A stretch of 64,000 nucleotides of DNA from Vescimonas fastidiosa (GTDB lineage Bacteria; Bacillota; Clostridia; Oscillospirales; Oscillospiraceae): positions 186,001-250,000 of the forward strand of contig NZ_AP023416.1 of NCBI RefSeq assembly GCF_018326305.1. Direction: 5' to 3'. The position numbers were made by a program, and so were the translations under genes. Shown here piece by piece: positions 1 to 7,418 of this stretch (position 1 is its first letter; every line of letters begins with the position of its first letter). A model generated the notes under the pieces. The model was not told where the DNA came from, made no database searches, and worked only from the letters and a program-made list of their open reading frames with translations.

Positions 1-531
1 GTGCCCCAGACGGCGGAGGCCGCCGCCTATCACCTGTGCATTTTGGGCATCGCCTCGGTGTTTGTGTGCCTGATGATCGCCACGGCGGGCATCCTGCAGG
101 CCTACGGCAAGGAGCGGATCCCGGTCATCACCCTGCTTGTGGGCGGGGGGGTGAAGATTGCCGCCAACTACCTGCTGGTGACAGACCCGGCCATCTCCAT
201 CCACGGCGCGCCCATAGGGACGCTGCTGTGCTACGCCGTCATTGCGGGTCTGAATCTGCTGGCCATCGTCCGGGTGGTGCCCCATCGCCTGGGCCTGGGC
301 GGCGCAGCGGGAAAGCTCCTGCTCTCCACAGCGGCCATGGTGGCAGCGGCCCGGGGCGGCTACGGCCTCCTCTCCCGGCACATGGGCTCCGGGGCCGCCA
401 CGCTCCTGTCCATTTTGGCGGCGGGGGCGGTCTATGTCCTGCTGGTGCTGTGCCTGGAGGTGCTGCGCCGGGAGGAGATTTTGCAGCTTCCCAAGGGCGA
501 AAAATTGGCAAAATTTCTATTTAAGTCATGA
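1..531 (+). CDS. SpoVB-like lipid/polysaccharide flippase, C-terminal part
   Basis: Partial gene: the frame is open from the first base, so the N-terminus is outside the window. The visible 176 residues hold about five hydrophobic segments with glycine-rich turns and a short basic tail, as at the end of MATE/MOP-superfamily exporters of the SpoVB/YabM type. These proteins move lipid-linked polysaccharide precursors across the membrane. The main argument is context: mazG, yabO, yabP, yabQ, divIC and yabR follow on the same strand, the B. subtilis yabM-to-yabR order. The call rests on membrane character plus synteny, since no catalytic motif is visible. Confidence 0.7.
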   Translation: MPQTAEAAAYHLCILGIASVFVCLMIATAGILQAYGKERIPVITLLVGGGVKIAANYLLVTDPAISIHGAPIGTLLCYAVIAGLNLLAIVRVVPHRLGLGGAAGKLLLSTAAMVAAARGGYGLLSRHMGSGAATLLSILAAGAVYVLLVLCLEVLRREEILQLPKGEKLAKFLFKS

Positions 532-566
532 AAAATATGAATTCCTATTGCAATAGAGGGGAAACT

Positions 567-1349
567 ATGGTAAATTTTACGAGGAAGCCACGCTACGACT
601 ATGCGGATCTGCTGGAGATCATCCGGCTGCTTCGCTCCCCGGAGGGCTGTCCCTGGGACAAGGCGCAGACCCACGCCTCCATTCGCCGGGGCCTGCTGGA
701 GGAGAGCTACGAGGCCGCCGAGGCCATCGACCTGGACGATGCGGCGCTGCTGCAGGAGGAGCTGGGCGATGTGCTGATGCAGGTGGTCTTTCACGCCGAC
801 ATCGAGAAGGATCGGGGCCGCTTCACCATGGAGGATGTGGTGGACGGCGTGGTGAAAAAGCTCCTGTACCGCCACCCCCATGTGTTCGGGAGTGGACAGG
901 AGGACAGTCCCCAGTCCGTTTCGGTGAGCTGGGATAAGCTCAAGCGGGCGGAAAAGGGGCAAAAGACCACAGGCGATGCCATGGACGCCGTAGCCCGGAG
1001 CCTGCCGGGCCTGTGGCGGGCGGAAAAGCTGCAGAAGAAGGCAGCCGACGCCGGCTTCGACTTTAAGGACATCTCCGGAGCGCTCTGCAAGCTGGAGGAG
1101 GAGGTCCGGGAGCTGCGCCAGGCCGTGGAAACGGGCCGGGGCGTGGAGGAAGAGCTGGGCGATGTGCTGTTCGCCGCCGTGAAGGTGGGCCGCTTTGCCG
1201 GGGTGGACCCGGAGACGGCCATAGCCTCCACCTGCGAAAAATTCATCCATCGGTTCCGGGCCGTGGAGGACGGGGCCCAGGGCCGCCCCCTGGAGACGCT
1301 GACCCCGGAGGAAATGACGGAGCTGTGGAACCGGGCAAAGAGATTCTGA
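567..1349 (+). CDS. mazG: Nucleoside triphosphate pyrophosphohydrolase MazG (YabN type)
   Basis: 260 residues with two MazG-type helical domains. The first carries GCPWDKAQTH and an EE-rich helix near residues 20-70, and the second carries the acidic EEELGDVLFA signature near 200. The family hydrolyses (d)NTPs to monophosphate and pyrophosphate and is linked to removal of aberrant nucleotides. I chose the ATG at 567, preceded by AGAGGGGAAA, over the longer upstream frame. In Bacillus yabN occupies the same place in the yabM-yabR block. The usual YabN has an extra N-terminal SAM-methylase-like domain; it is absent here, leaving the shorter stand-alone MazG. Confidence 0.92.
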   Translation: MVNFTRKPRYDYADLLEIIRLLRSPEGCPWDKAQTHASIRRGLLEESYEAAEAIDLDDAALLQEELGDVLMQVVFHADIEKDRGRFTMEDVVDGVVKKLLYRHPHVFGSGQEDSPQSVSVSWDKLKRAEKGQKTTGDAMDAVARSLPGLWRAEKLQKKAADAGFDFKDISGALCKLEEEVRELRQAVETGRGVEEELGDVLFAAVKVGRFAGVDPETAIASTCEKFIHRFRAVEDGAQGRPLETLTPEEMTELWNRAKRF

Positions 1350-1414
1350 AACGAGTATTCGTTTGGAATAAATCGCATAATCACTAAGGATAAAAATATG
1401 GGAGGAAATGTATT

Positions 1415-1690
1415 ATGAACAAAACCGAACTGATTGCTGCTGTTGCAGAGAAGAGCGGTCTGTCCAAGAAGGACAGCGAGGCCGCCGTAGTCGCCACCAT
1501 TGCCGCCATCACCGACGCTCTGAAGGCGGACGATAAGGTGCAGATTGTTGGCTTCGGCTCCTTTGAGGTGAAGAAGAAGGCCGCCCACATGGGCCGCAAC
1601 CCCCGCACCGGCGAGGCCATGAAGATCGCTGCCAGCAAGAACCCCACCTTCAAGGCCGGCAAGGCTCTGAAGGACGCCGTGGCTGAGTAA
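1415..1690 (+). CDS. hup: DNA-binding protein HU
   Basis: 91 residues with the full HU/IHF fold. It starts [20 protein letters not shown], has the GFGSFEV turn, and carries the beta-arm around [12 protein letters not shown] with the intercalating proline. HU bends and compacts the nucleoid as a dimer. A strong GGAGGAAATG ribosome site precedes the ATG. The gene has its own terminator directly downstream. In B. subtilis hbs is not part of the yabM-yabR block, so HU looks inserted here between mazG and yabO. Confidence 0.97.
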   Translation: MNKTELIAAVAEKSGLSKKDSEAAVVATIAAITDALKADDKVQIVGFGSFEVKKKAAHMGRNPRTGEAMKIAASKNPTFKAGKALKDAVAE

Positions 1691-1704
1691 TTATCTGTCC
1701 TATC

Positions 1705-1742
1705 CCGGTGCCGGTGCGCTCTGCATCGGCACCGATTTTTTC
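1705..1742 (+). terminator. Rho-independent terminator after hup
   Basis: An 8-bp stem CGGTGCCG/CGGCACCG (1706-1713 with 1727-1734) is followed by ATTTTTT. It ends only 14 bases before the next gene. Confidence 0.85.
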
Positions 1743-1756
1743 CCAAGGAGAAAGCC

Positions 1757-2014
1757 ATGCGACTGGATAAATATCTAAAGGTGTCCCGGCTTATAAAGCG
1801 CCGCACCGTGGCCAACGAGGCCTGCGACAATGAGCGGGTCAGCGTAAACGGCCGTGTGCAGCGGGCCAGCTACGATGTAAAGGTGGGCGACCGCATCAGC
1901 ATCCGCTTCGGCCCCAAGGAGCTGCAGGTGGAGGTGCTCAGCGTCCAGGACAATGTAGGAAAGGCCGATGCCGCCGCCATGTACCGGGAGGTTTCGGCGG
2001 ACAAACCGACATAA
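1757..2014 (+). CDS. rqcP: S4-domain RNA-binding protein (YabO/RqcP family)
   Basis: 85 residues, nearly all one S4 domain: MRLDKYLKVSRLIKRRTVAN at the N-terminus and the KVGDRISIRFG turn near residue 50. In B. subtilis YabO (RqcP) works with RqcH in ribosome-associated quality control, promoting alanine tailing of stalled nascent chains on 50S subunits. The AAGGAGAAAGCC ribosome site supports the ATG at 1757. It is the third gene of the conserved block. The RqcP assignment comes from family and position; a generic Hsp15-like heat-shock S4 protein would look similar. Confidence 0.88.
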   Translation: MRLDKYLKVSRLIKRRTVANEACDNERVSVNGRVQRASYDVKVGDRISIRFGPKELQVEVLSVQDNVGKADAAAMYREVSADKPT

Positions 2015-2021
2015 AAACCAA

Positions 2022-2067
2022 GACCTCACATACACTGGTAAAAACGGTGTATGGGAGGTCCTTTTTT
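2022..2067 (+). terminator. Terminator/attenuator hairpin containing the yabP ribosome site
   Basis: Stem 2022-2035 pairs with 2047-2060 (14 positions, one A-G mismatch) around an 11-base loop, then CTTTTTT. The 3' strand of the stem contains GGGAGGTC, the only plausible ribosome site of yabP, whose ATG follows the T-tract directly at 2068. Confidence 0.8.
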
Positions 2068-2352
2068 ATGGCATACGAGCTGAAGCAGGCGGCGGAGCTG
2101 AGCCAGCGCATTGACTTGACGGGGCGGGAAAGGCTGACGGTGACGGGCGTAGAGGATGTGGAGCGGTTTGACGAGCTGAGCGTGGTCATGCGCACGGCGG
2201 CAGGGGTACTGGTGGTGACCGGGGAGGACCTGCACATCGGAAAGCTCTCCCTGGACGGCGGCGAGCTGCTGGTGGAGGGACACATCGACGGACTGAACTA
2301 TGAGGACGCGCCGGTGCGGAAGGGGTCCTTCTTCTCCAGGCTGCTGGGGTAA
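2068..2352 (+). CDS. yabP: Sporulation protein YabP
   Basis: 94 residues, a beta-rich single-domain protein with the YabP features RERLTVTGVEDVERFDEL and VVTGEDLHIGKLSLDGG. YabP is a sporulation protein encoded with YabQ; its biochemical role is not established. I use the ATG at 2068 because GGGAGGTC sits 8 bases upstream; a GTG at 2047 lies in the hairpin and has no ribosome site. It sits between yabO and yabQ, 3 bases from the latter. Expression is probably controlled by the terminator hairpin that overlaps its ribosome site. Confidence 0.9.
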   Translation: MAYELKQAAELSQRIDLTGRERLTVTGVEDVERFDELSVVMRTAAGVLVVTGEDLHIGKLSLDGGELLVEGHIDGLNYEDAPVRKGSFFSRLLG

Positions 2353-2355
2353 GGG

Positions 2356-2826
2356 ATGGAGCTTTATATCCGCCTCCAGGTCCAAACCATCGCCGCGGCC
2401 CTGGCCCTGGGGGCGGCGGCGGTGCTGGTGTATGAGCTGCTGCGCACCGTGCGCCTGAACCGGCGCCGTCGCTGGGTGACCCACCTGACCGACGGGGTGT
2501 ATGTGCTGGCGGCTTTCTGGGCGCTGCTGCGCTTCACCCTGTCCATCGGTCAGGGGGAGCTGCGGCTCTATGTGCTGCCCTGCACAGCCCTGGGCGCCCT
2601 CCTCTCCCGGCAGCTCCTGGCCCCGTTTTTTCGGGGCGTGTGGCAGTTTTGGTGGGGCGCGGCGGCGCAGACGGGCCGCTGGCTGTGCCGCCCGGTGATA
2701 CTTTTTTTGCATTTTTGTAAAAAAGTATTGGTTTTAGCGCAAAAAAATATTGCCTTTTTGAAAAAAATCGGTAAAATAAAACTGTACAGGAAGAAAAATG
2801 CGGCGAAGGAGGCGAAGGACGCTTGA
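2356..2826 (+). CDS. yabQ: Spore cortex biosynthesis protein YabQ
   Basis: 156 residues with about three membrane helices in the first 100 (segments near 8-28, 45-65 and 72-95) and a basic cytoplasmic tail ending in a lysine/alanine stretch. B. subtilis YabQ is a membrane protein needed for spore cortex formation. The assignment rests on membrane topology, length and position directly after yabP and before divIC. Its TGA overlaps the TTG start of divIC, so the two are translationally coupled. Confidence 0.85.
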   Translation: MELYIRLQVQTIAAALALGAAAVLVYELLRTVRLNRRRRWVTHLTDGVYVLAAFWALLRFTLSIGQGELRLYVLPCTALGALLSRQLLAPFFRGVWQFWWGAAAQTGRWLCRPVILFLHFCKKVLVLAQKNIAFLKKIGKIKLYRKKNAAKEAKDA

Positions 2827-3113
2827 AGCAGGCAAGGAAGAAAAAGCGCAGCGCACCCATTACCCTGGTTGTGCTGGTGGTGCTGCTGGCCGTGGTGGCT
2901 GTGCAGCTCATCCGTGTATACGGGCAGCTGGGCGAGGCAAAGGCCCAGCGGGAGACCGTGAGCCAGCAGCTGCAGGAGCAGAAAAAAGAAAACAGCGACC
3001 TGGAGTCCGACCTGAGCAAGGCCGATGACAAGGAGTTTATCAAGGGCCTGGCCAAGGATCAGTTGGGCCTGGCCGAGGACGGCGAGCGCATTTTTTATGA
3101 TGTAAACCACTGA
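2823..3113 (+). CDS. divIC: Septum formation initiator DivIC/FtsB-like
   Basis: 96 residues: a basic N-terminus (KQARKKKR), one membrane helix near 13-33, then a coiled coil of about 35 residues and a conserved C-terminal patch (FIKGLAKDQLGLAEDGE). DivIC/FtsB bridges the divisome through the bitopic FtsL-FtsB-FtsQ complex and activates septal peptidoglycan synthesis. The start is TTG, with AAGGAGGCG upstream and a TTGA overlap with the yabQ stop. Position in the yab block supports DivIC. Confidence 0.9.
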   Translation: MKQARKKKRSAPITLVVLVVLLAVVAVQLIRVYGQLGEAKAQRETVSQQLQEQKKENSDLESDLSKADDKEFIKGLAKDQLGLAEDGERIFYDVNH

Positions 3114-3151
3114 GTGGAGAGACTGGGCTAAAGGAGAAAAAACACACATTT

Positions 3152-3574
3152 ATGGATTTGGCGGTTGGGAATATCGTCACCGGAAAGGTGACCACCATCA
3201 CAAAGTTCGGGGCGTTCATCGCCCTGCCGGAGGGAAAAAGCGGCTTGGTGCATATTTCGGAGGTGGCCCCCACCTTTGTCAGTGATGTGCATGATTTTCT
3301 GACAGAGGGCCAGGAGGTCACCGTGAAGATACTGGCCATCACGCCGGAGGGGAAGATCAACCTCTCCATCAAGCAGGCCATGCCCCGTCCCCAGCGTCCC
3401 GGGCGTCGGGAAGCCCCTGCCCGCCGGACCGCGCCTACCCCCGCCGCGCCCCCGGAGCCGGCGGAGCAGACCTTTGAGGACAAGCTCAAGCAGTTTATGT
3501 CCGTGTCCGACAGCAAGCAGTCTGAGCTCAACCGCTACATAGCCGGTAAACGCGGCGGCCGCCGCAGAAAGTAA
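3152..3574 (+). CDS. S1-domain RNA-binding protein (YabR type)
   Basis: 140 residues. Residues 1-75 form an S1 domain (VGNIVTGKVTTITKFGAFIA, then LVHISEVA and INLSIKQA). A proline/arginine-rich linker (about 80-110) and a basic RGGRRRK tail follow. S1 proteins bind single-stranded RNA, often in translation or degradation complexes. It closes the conserved block, as yabR does in Bacillus, and a strong terminator follows. The substrate RNA cannot be told from sequence. Confidence 0.88.
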   Translation: MDLAVGNIVTGKVTTITKFGAFIALPEGKSGLVHISEVAPTFVSDVHDFLTEGQEVTVKILAITPEGKINLSIKQAMPRPQRPGRREAPARRTAPTPAAPPEPAEQTFEDKLKQFMSVSDSKQSELNRYIAGKRGGRRRK

Positions 3575-3577
3575 AGC

Positions 3578-3612
3578 AAGCTCCCCGCACGATAAGGGCG
3601 GGGAGCTTTTCC
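3578..3612 (+). terminator. Rho-independent terminator closing the yab block
   Basis: An 11-bp stem AAGCTCCCCGC/GCGGGGAGCTT (3578-3588 with 3598-3608) is followed by T residues. Confidence 0.9.
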
Positions 3613-3628
3613 TATGTCTATACGGGCC

Positions 3629-3905
3629 TACCATCGGTTGACAAGGGCAAACATGGTTTTGACGGGCAGAAATACGCCCATACCGCGTCAAGCCCCTTGG
3701 AAATACGACAAGTATTCCCTGCGGGTCTTTCCTTGTCTGGACGTATTTCTGCGCGGCAAAACTGCTTCGCACCTGCCAGCGATGGATTTCCGAGCGATTT
3801 TTGGCTTTTGAGCCGCAGGCGGGCTGGCGCCCGCCAAGGTGAGAAGGGCAAAAAGCGCCGCAAAGGCGCACTGGCAGGCGTGTTTGCCCTTGTCAACCGA
3901 TGGTA
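3629..3905. repeat. 277-bp MITE-like element with 24-bp perfect terminal inverted repeats
   Basis: Bases 3629-3652 and 3882-3905 are exact reverse complements of each other over 24 bp. A second inverted pair (CAGAAATACG near 3667 and CGTATTTCTG near 3741) lies inside. No transposase or convincing gene lies within; the open frames on both strands read through the arms. No clear target duplication is visible. It sits between the yab terminator and the 3' end of the carbonic anhydrase gene. A miniature transposable element or a large intergenic repeat are both possible. Confidence 0.75.
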
Positions 3906-3909
3906 TCGC

Positions 3910-4398
3910 TTACTCTGCATACTCTGCCGCTTCCCGGCAGTAAAATTCGGCAGCGGCGCGGTTGGAGCGCACCTCTTCCTCCGTCAGAGCCCGGCGGACC
4001 TTGGCCGGGGAGCCGAATGCCAGACTGCCGTCGGGAATTTCCATCCCCTGGGGCACCAGGGCCCCGGCGCCGATGATGCAGTCCCGGCCGATTTTCGCAC
4101 CGTTGAGCACGATGGCGCCCATACCCACCAGGGTATTATCGCCGATGGTGCAGCCGTGTAGAATGGCCCCGTGGCCGATGGTGCAGCCCCGGCCGATGCG
4201 GATGGGGAAGCCCGCATCGGTGTGGAGGACGCAGTTGTCCTGGATATTGGTGTCGGGGCCGATAAGCGTCTCCTCCGACTCCGAGCGGATCACCGCGCCA
4301 AAATAGATGCTGCTGCCCGGCCCGGCGGTAACATGGCCCCGGACGGTGGCATTCTCCGCCACAAAGGCGGCCTGGGGCAGCTTGGTTTTCTCAATCAT
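3910..4398 (-). CDS. Gamma-carbonic-anhydrase-family left-handed beta-helix protein
   Basis: 162 residues made of hexapeptide repeats (GCTIGHGAILHGCTIGDNTL is typical), which form a left-handed parallel beta-helix trimer. Histidines that would bind metal between subunits are present in that segment and in the preceding LHTDAG region. The family includes gamma-carbonic anhydrases (CO2 to bicarbonate) and the YrdA/PaaY-like proteins, many without proven activity. The ATG has an AAGGAGG ribosome site. Function beyond the fold is inferred. Confidence 0.88.
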   Translation of the reverse strand: MIEKTKLPQAAFVAENATVRGHVTAGPGSSIYFGAVIRSESEETLIGPDTNIQDNCVLHTDAGFPIRIGRGCTIGHGAILHGCTIGDNTLVGMGAIVLNGAKIGRDCIIGAGALVPQGMEIPDGSLAFGSPAKVRRALTEEEVRSNRAAAEFYCREAAEYAE

Positions 4399-4480
4399 AA
4401 AGGAACCTCCTTTTTCCCTCCGGGATGCGTTTTCCCGGATATAACAGCTGTAAATACAGGGCGCGTGGCACGCCGCCCCG

Positions 4481-5326
4481 CTATCCCTGTTTCATTTCCT
4501 CAGCCCCCCGCTTTGCCAGCCAGGGAAGGGCCTTTTCAAACTCCACGCCGTACCAGCTTGCCTCCGGGTCCGCCCGGGTGCAGCGGATGCACTCCAGGGT
4601 AAAGTCCACCGCCAGGGCCACCGCCTGCTCCAAGCTGCGCCCCTGCATCATGCCGCCCAGCACCGTAGCGGTGAAAATGTCGCCGGTGCCGTGGAAGCTG
4701 GCGGGGACCTTCTCGTTGAAATAGGAAAAATAACGGTCCGTCTCCCGGTTATAGGACATGGCGCCCAGACGCTTTTCATCAAAGCTGACCCCGGTAAGCA
4801 CCACCCGGGGTGCCAGGGCCGAGAGCTTTTTCAGCAGCTGCCGTATAAACGCCTCGTCCGCCTCCTCCCGGTAGGGTGTGTCCGTCAGGAGGCAGGCCTC
4901 GGTGAGATTGGGCAGCAGCACATCCGCCCGGGCGCAAACCTTTTTCATGTACTGCGGAAAATCCGGCGCAAAGGGCTTGTAGAGCCGGCCGTGGTCGGCC
5001 ATAGCCGGGTCCACCACCACCAGGGTGTCCCGGGCGCGAAGCAGGTCAAACACCTGACACACCGCCTCCGTCTGCCGGGGTGAGGCCAGGTAACCGCTGC
5101 AGAGGGCGTCCAGATGCACCTGCTGGCTCTGCCAGTGGCGAGCAATGGGCAGCAGCTCGTCGGTGAGGTCCCGGCAGGTGAAATCCGGGAAGATGGTGTG
5201 GGTGCTCAGCACCGCCGTGGGGATCACCGCACACTCCACCCCCAGCACCGAAAGCACCGGCAGCGCCACCGTCAGGGAGCATCGTCCCAGGCAGGAGATG
5301 TCCTGTATGCTTGCCACTCGCTTCAT
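4481..5326 (-). CDS. pdxY: Pyridoxal/pyridoxamine kinase (PfkB/ribokinase fold)
   Basis: 281 residues. It starts KRVASIQDISCLGRCSLT like B6-vitamer kinases and has the C-terminal FHGTGDIFTA motif with the catalytic aspartate of the PfkB family. The enzyme phosphorylates pyridoxal, pyridoxine or pyridoxamine with ATP to supply PLP. Two ATGs compete: the one at 5332 abuts the GGAGG, while the one at 5326 has normal spacing and gives the canonical start, so I chose 5326. It is a single-gene unit with its own promoter. Confidence 0.88.
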   Translation of the reverse strand: MKRVASIQDISCLGRCSLTVALPVLSVLGVECAVIPTAVLSTHTIFPDFTCRDLTDELLPIARHWQSQQVHLDALCSGYLASPRQTEAVCQVFDLLRARDTLVVVDPAMADHGRLYKPFAPDFPQYMKKVCARADVLLPNLTEACLLTDTPYREEADEAFIRQLLKKLSALAPRVVLTGVSFDEKRLGAMSYNRETDRYFSYFNEKVPASFHGTGDIFTATVLGGMMQGRSLEQAVALAVDFTLECIRCTRADPEASWYGVEFEKALPWLAKRGAEEMKQG

Positions 5327-5359
5327 TGTCATTCCTCCGTTTAGCGGTTAATTACGAAT

Positions 5360-5388
5360 AGTATACCATGATTCCGGATATAAAAACA
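5360..5388 (-). promoter_or_regulatory. Probable promoter of the pyridoxal kinase gene
   Basis: On the minus strand the -10 is TATACT (complement of 5360-5365), with a weak -35 TGTTTT 17 bases upstream. The transcription start would fall about 30 bases before the gene. Confidence 0.5.
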
Positions 5389-5441
5389 GGACCAGTTTTG
5401 CGCTGACGGATAATACCAGATGAGGCCCGCGGCAAGAGACT

Positions 5442-5481
5442 CCCTTCCTTACCGCCATTGCAATCTCACCACTTTATCGGC
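5442..5481 (-). repeat. 40-bp split repeat, copy 1
   Basis: Read on the minus strand this is GCCGATAAAGTGGTG, 12 variable bases, then CGGTAAGGAAGGG. The same 15+12+13 arrangement recurs on the plus strand at 10404-10443. The outer blocks are identical and the central 12 bases differ. Confidence 0.7.
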
Positions 5482-5497
5482 CCTCCCGAAATAAATC

Positions 5498-5526
5498 TTG
5501 TGTACGGGAAAAGAATGTGCTATAAT
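5498..5526 (+). promoter_or_regulatory. tRNA-Leu promoter
   Basis: TTGTGT (5498-5503), a 17-base spacer, TATAAT (5521-5526). It lies 12 bases before the tRNA. Confidence 0.75.
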
Positions 5527-5538
5527 TTCGGAGAAAAC

Positions 5539-5623
5539 GCGGGCATGATGGAATTGGTAGACATGCGAGATTTAGGTTCTCGTGCAGTGATGCGTTGGGG
5601 TTCGAGTCCCCATGCCCGCACCA
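5539..5623 (+). tRNA. tRNA-Leu (anticodon TAG)
   Basis: 85 nt including an encoded CCA. The acceptor stem is GCGGGCA/TGCCCGC and the anticodon arm is CGAGA-TTTAGGT-TCTCG. It has the long variable arm of class II tRNAs and a TTCGAGT T-loop. Confidence 0.95.
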
Positions 5624-5624
5624 G

Positions 5625-5660
5625 GCCGCCGCAGGTTCTCTTGCGGCGGCTAAATTTTTA
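5625..5660 (+). terminator. tRNA-Leu terminator
   Basis: Stem GCCGCCGCA/TGCGGCGGC (5625-5633 with 5642-5650), then TAAATTTTT. Confidence 0.85.
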
Positions 5661-5697
5661 TCGTTAGCGCAGATCCTACCCCTTATCGGCCCTCTCC

Positions 5698-5724
5698 AAA
5701 AAAGCCGCCCAAAGGCGGCTTTTT
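5698..5724 (-). terminator. Terminator downstream of the tetR-family gene
   Basis: GCCGCC/GGCGGC stem with A-run and T-run flanks on both sides, so it can work in both directions. Confidence 0.7.
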
Positions 5725-5754
5725 CCGTTGATTCACATTGTTGTACCGAAGCCC

Positions 5755-6303
5755 TCACGCCTCTACCTGCACAGCGCTGGCCAGGAAGCTGTCAAACAGG
5801 TCGGCCAGCCGGTCCACGCTGGTATCGATGTCGTTTTCCATACGGTTCCAGAAAAACTGCATCACAAACCCGATGTAAGCATAGCGGCAAAAGGACGCCA
5901 CGCTGCGCACCCGCTCCTCGGGCAGCTCCCGTCCCTGGGCCGCCTGCCGAGCCAGGCGGTAAAACACATCGTCCGTCAAGGAGAAGATATATCGCTCCAT
6001 CCGGTCCCGGGACAGGCCGTCGAAAATGTGATATATAACCTTCGGATGGTCCTTGCACCGGTGCAGCACAGCCTTAGTGGCGCTTTTCCACTCCAAAAAA
6101 GAGTCTGCCGGGGCATAGAACTCCACCACCTGCCGAAACCAGGCGTCCAGCAGGGCGTAAATATCCTCATAGTGGTAGTAAAAGGTATTGGGGCTGACCC
6201 CGGCGCGCTTGACCAGAGCGGCCACGGTGATCTTGTCAAAGGGCAGCTCCTCCAGCATCTCCGCAAAGGCGGTCATAATGAGCTTTTTCGTGTACAGTGC
6301 CAC
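5755..6303 (-). CDS. TetR-family transcriptional regulator
   Basis: 182 residues. The first 50 form a TetR helix-turn-helix (FDKITVAALVKRAGVSPNTF then YYHYEDIYALLDAWF), and the rest is an all-helical ligand/dimer domain. Such proteins are usually repressors released by a small ligand. The start is GTG at 6303 with GGAGGTG upstream. The next gene on the same strand is yitT, about 80 bases further upstream, so the regulator may lie in the yitT transcript or control it. No operator is obvious. Confidence 0.9.
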   Translation of the reverse strand: MALYTKKLIMTAFAEMLEELPFDKITVAALVKRAGVSPNTFYYHYEDIYALLDAWFRQVVEFYAPADSFLEWKSATKAVLHRCKDHPKVIYHIFDGLSRDRMERYIFSLTDDVFYRLARQAAQGRELPEERVRSVASFCRYAYIGFVMQFFWNRMENDIDTSVDRLADLFDSFLASAVQVEA

Positions 6304-6381
6304 AGCGGCACCTCCTGTGCAGTCAGTGTCTCTGTCTGTATTGTATCGGAAATGCCCCCAAAATGCAAGGGCTTTCGCCCA

Positions 6382-7263
6382 TCAGCTCAGGTGCTTCTCG
6401 AAGTTGCCGCCCACGCGAACTCCCTCCTGCACGATGAAGAAGGCATTGGGGTCCACCTTGCGCACCTCCTGCTGCAGGGTCTGGATCTCGTACTTGCTCA
6501 GGCACACGCACAGCACCTGCAGGGGCTGATCCGTGTAGGCGCCGTAGCCCTGCCAGTAGGTCACGCCCCGCTCCAGCCGCTCCATGATAAACTTGGGCAG
6601 CTCCGTGTGCTTCTCCCTGGTGAAGATCAGCACCTGGACGGTGATGCTCTGCTGGTGGGTCCGGTCCAGAAACAGGCTGTTAAAGACCGTGTAAATGGTG
6701 GAATAGATGGCGGTGGCGGCATCAAAGAGCACCAGGCAGAGGGCGTAAAGCACGGCGTTGCAGGAGATGCTGAACTTGCCCACGGTGAAGCCCTTACCCT
6801 TCTTGCTCATGTACAGGCCCAGGATGTCAAATCCGCCGCTGCTGCACCCGCAGGTCAGCACGATGCCCCCGGCAAAGCCGTTGACCATGCCCCCCAGGAG
6901 GCAGCTGGTGAGGGTGTCCTCCACGATGGGGTGGGCCGGCACCGGTATCATAGTCAGAAACAGGGAGCAGCACACCGTGCAGGTCATCGTCCGCACCACA
7001 AAGCCCCGGCCCATGGTTTTCCACGCCAGTATGAGCAGCGGTATATTCAGCAGCAGGTACAGAACGCCGGAGATGTCGAAGCCCGGGTCCACGCCCAGCC
7101 TTTGGGTCAAAATGGAGCGAAACAGCTGGCAGAAGCCCAGCAGACCGCCGGTGTATAGATTGTGCGGCACCACAAACAGGTTTATGGATATAGCCATCAG
7201 CAGCACACCCAGAATTCCTATCCCCAGGCGCGCCCAGCGGTTATGCAGCGCTTTGCTGAACAT
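6382..7263 (-). CDS. YitT-family membrane protein (DUF161/DUF2179)
   Basis: 293 residues with five to six membrane helices in the first 200 (ISINLFVVPHNLYTGGLLG and GGIVLTCGCSSGGFDILG are family hallmarks) and a C-terminal soluble DUF2179 domain (about 215-290). The family is widespread in Firmicutes; it is thought to be a transporter, but the substrate is not established. The ATG has GGAGGAGC upstream and a strong promoter at 7297-7325. Confidence 0.9.
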   Translation of the reverse strand: MFSKALHNRWARLGIGILGVLLMAISINLFVVPHNLYTGGLLGFCQLFRSILTQRLGVDPGFDISGVLYLLLNIPLLILAWKTMGRGFVVRTMTCTVCCSLFLTMIPVPAHPIVEDTLTSCLLGGMVNGFAGGIVLTCGCSSGGFDILGLYMSKKGKGFTVGKFSISCNAVLYALCLVLFDAATAIYSTIYTVFNSLFLDRTHQQSITVQVLIFTREKHTELPKFIMERLERGVTYWQGYGAYTDQPLQVLCVCLSKYEIQTLQQEVRKVDPNAFFIVQEGVRVGGNFEKHLS

Positions 7264-7296
7264 GATATGCTCCTCCTTCTATCTGTCCTTTTTCTC

Positions 7297-7325
7297 ATTA
7301 TTCCCATTTCCCGGCCAAATGTCAA
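7297..7325 (-). promoter_or_regulatory. yitT promoter
   Basis: On the minus strand: TTGACA (complement of 7320-7325), 17 bases, AATAAT (complement of 7297-7302). Confidence 0.7.
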
Positions 7326-7328
7326 TAG

Positions 7329-7373
7329 AAAAAAATCCGACTGCGGGAAAAACCATCCGGGTTTTTCCCGCAG
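7329..7373 (-). terminator. Terminator after the sigma-like gene
   Basis: A near-perfect stem of about 14 bp (7341-7355 with 7359-7373) is followed on the minus strand by TCGGATTTTTTT. It overlaps the start of the yitT promoter region. Confidence 0.85.
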
Positions 7374-7418
7374 ATGTGCTGCGGAGCTGGCAGGGGAGGA
7401 GCCCCTGCGCCGTAAGGG

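Noticed and set aside
3618..3920. Frames of 65-100 codons on both strands inside the 277-bp element
   Set aside because: They read the same YHRLTRAN arm on both strands because of the inverted repeat, and have no ribosome site.
5728..7158. A 476-codon plus-strand frame
   Set aside because: It spans the antisense of the TetR and YitT genes and has no ribosome site or domain.
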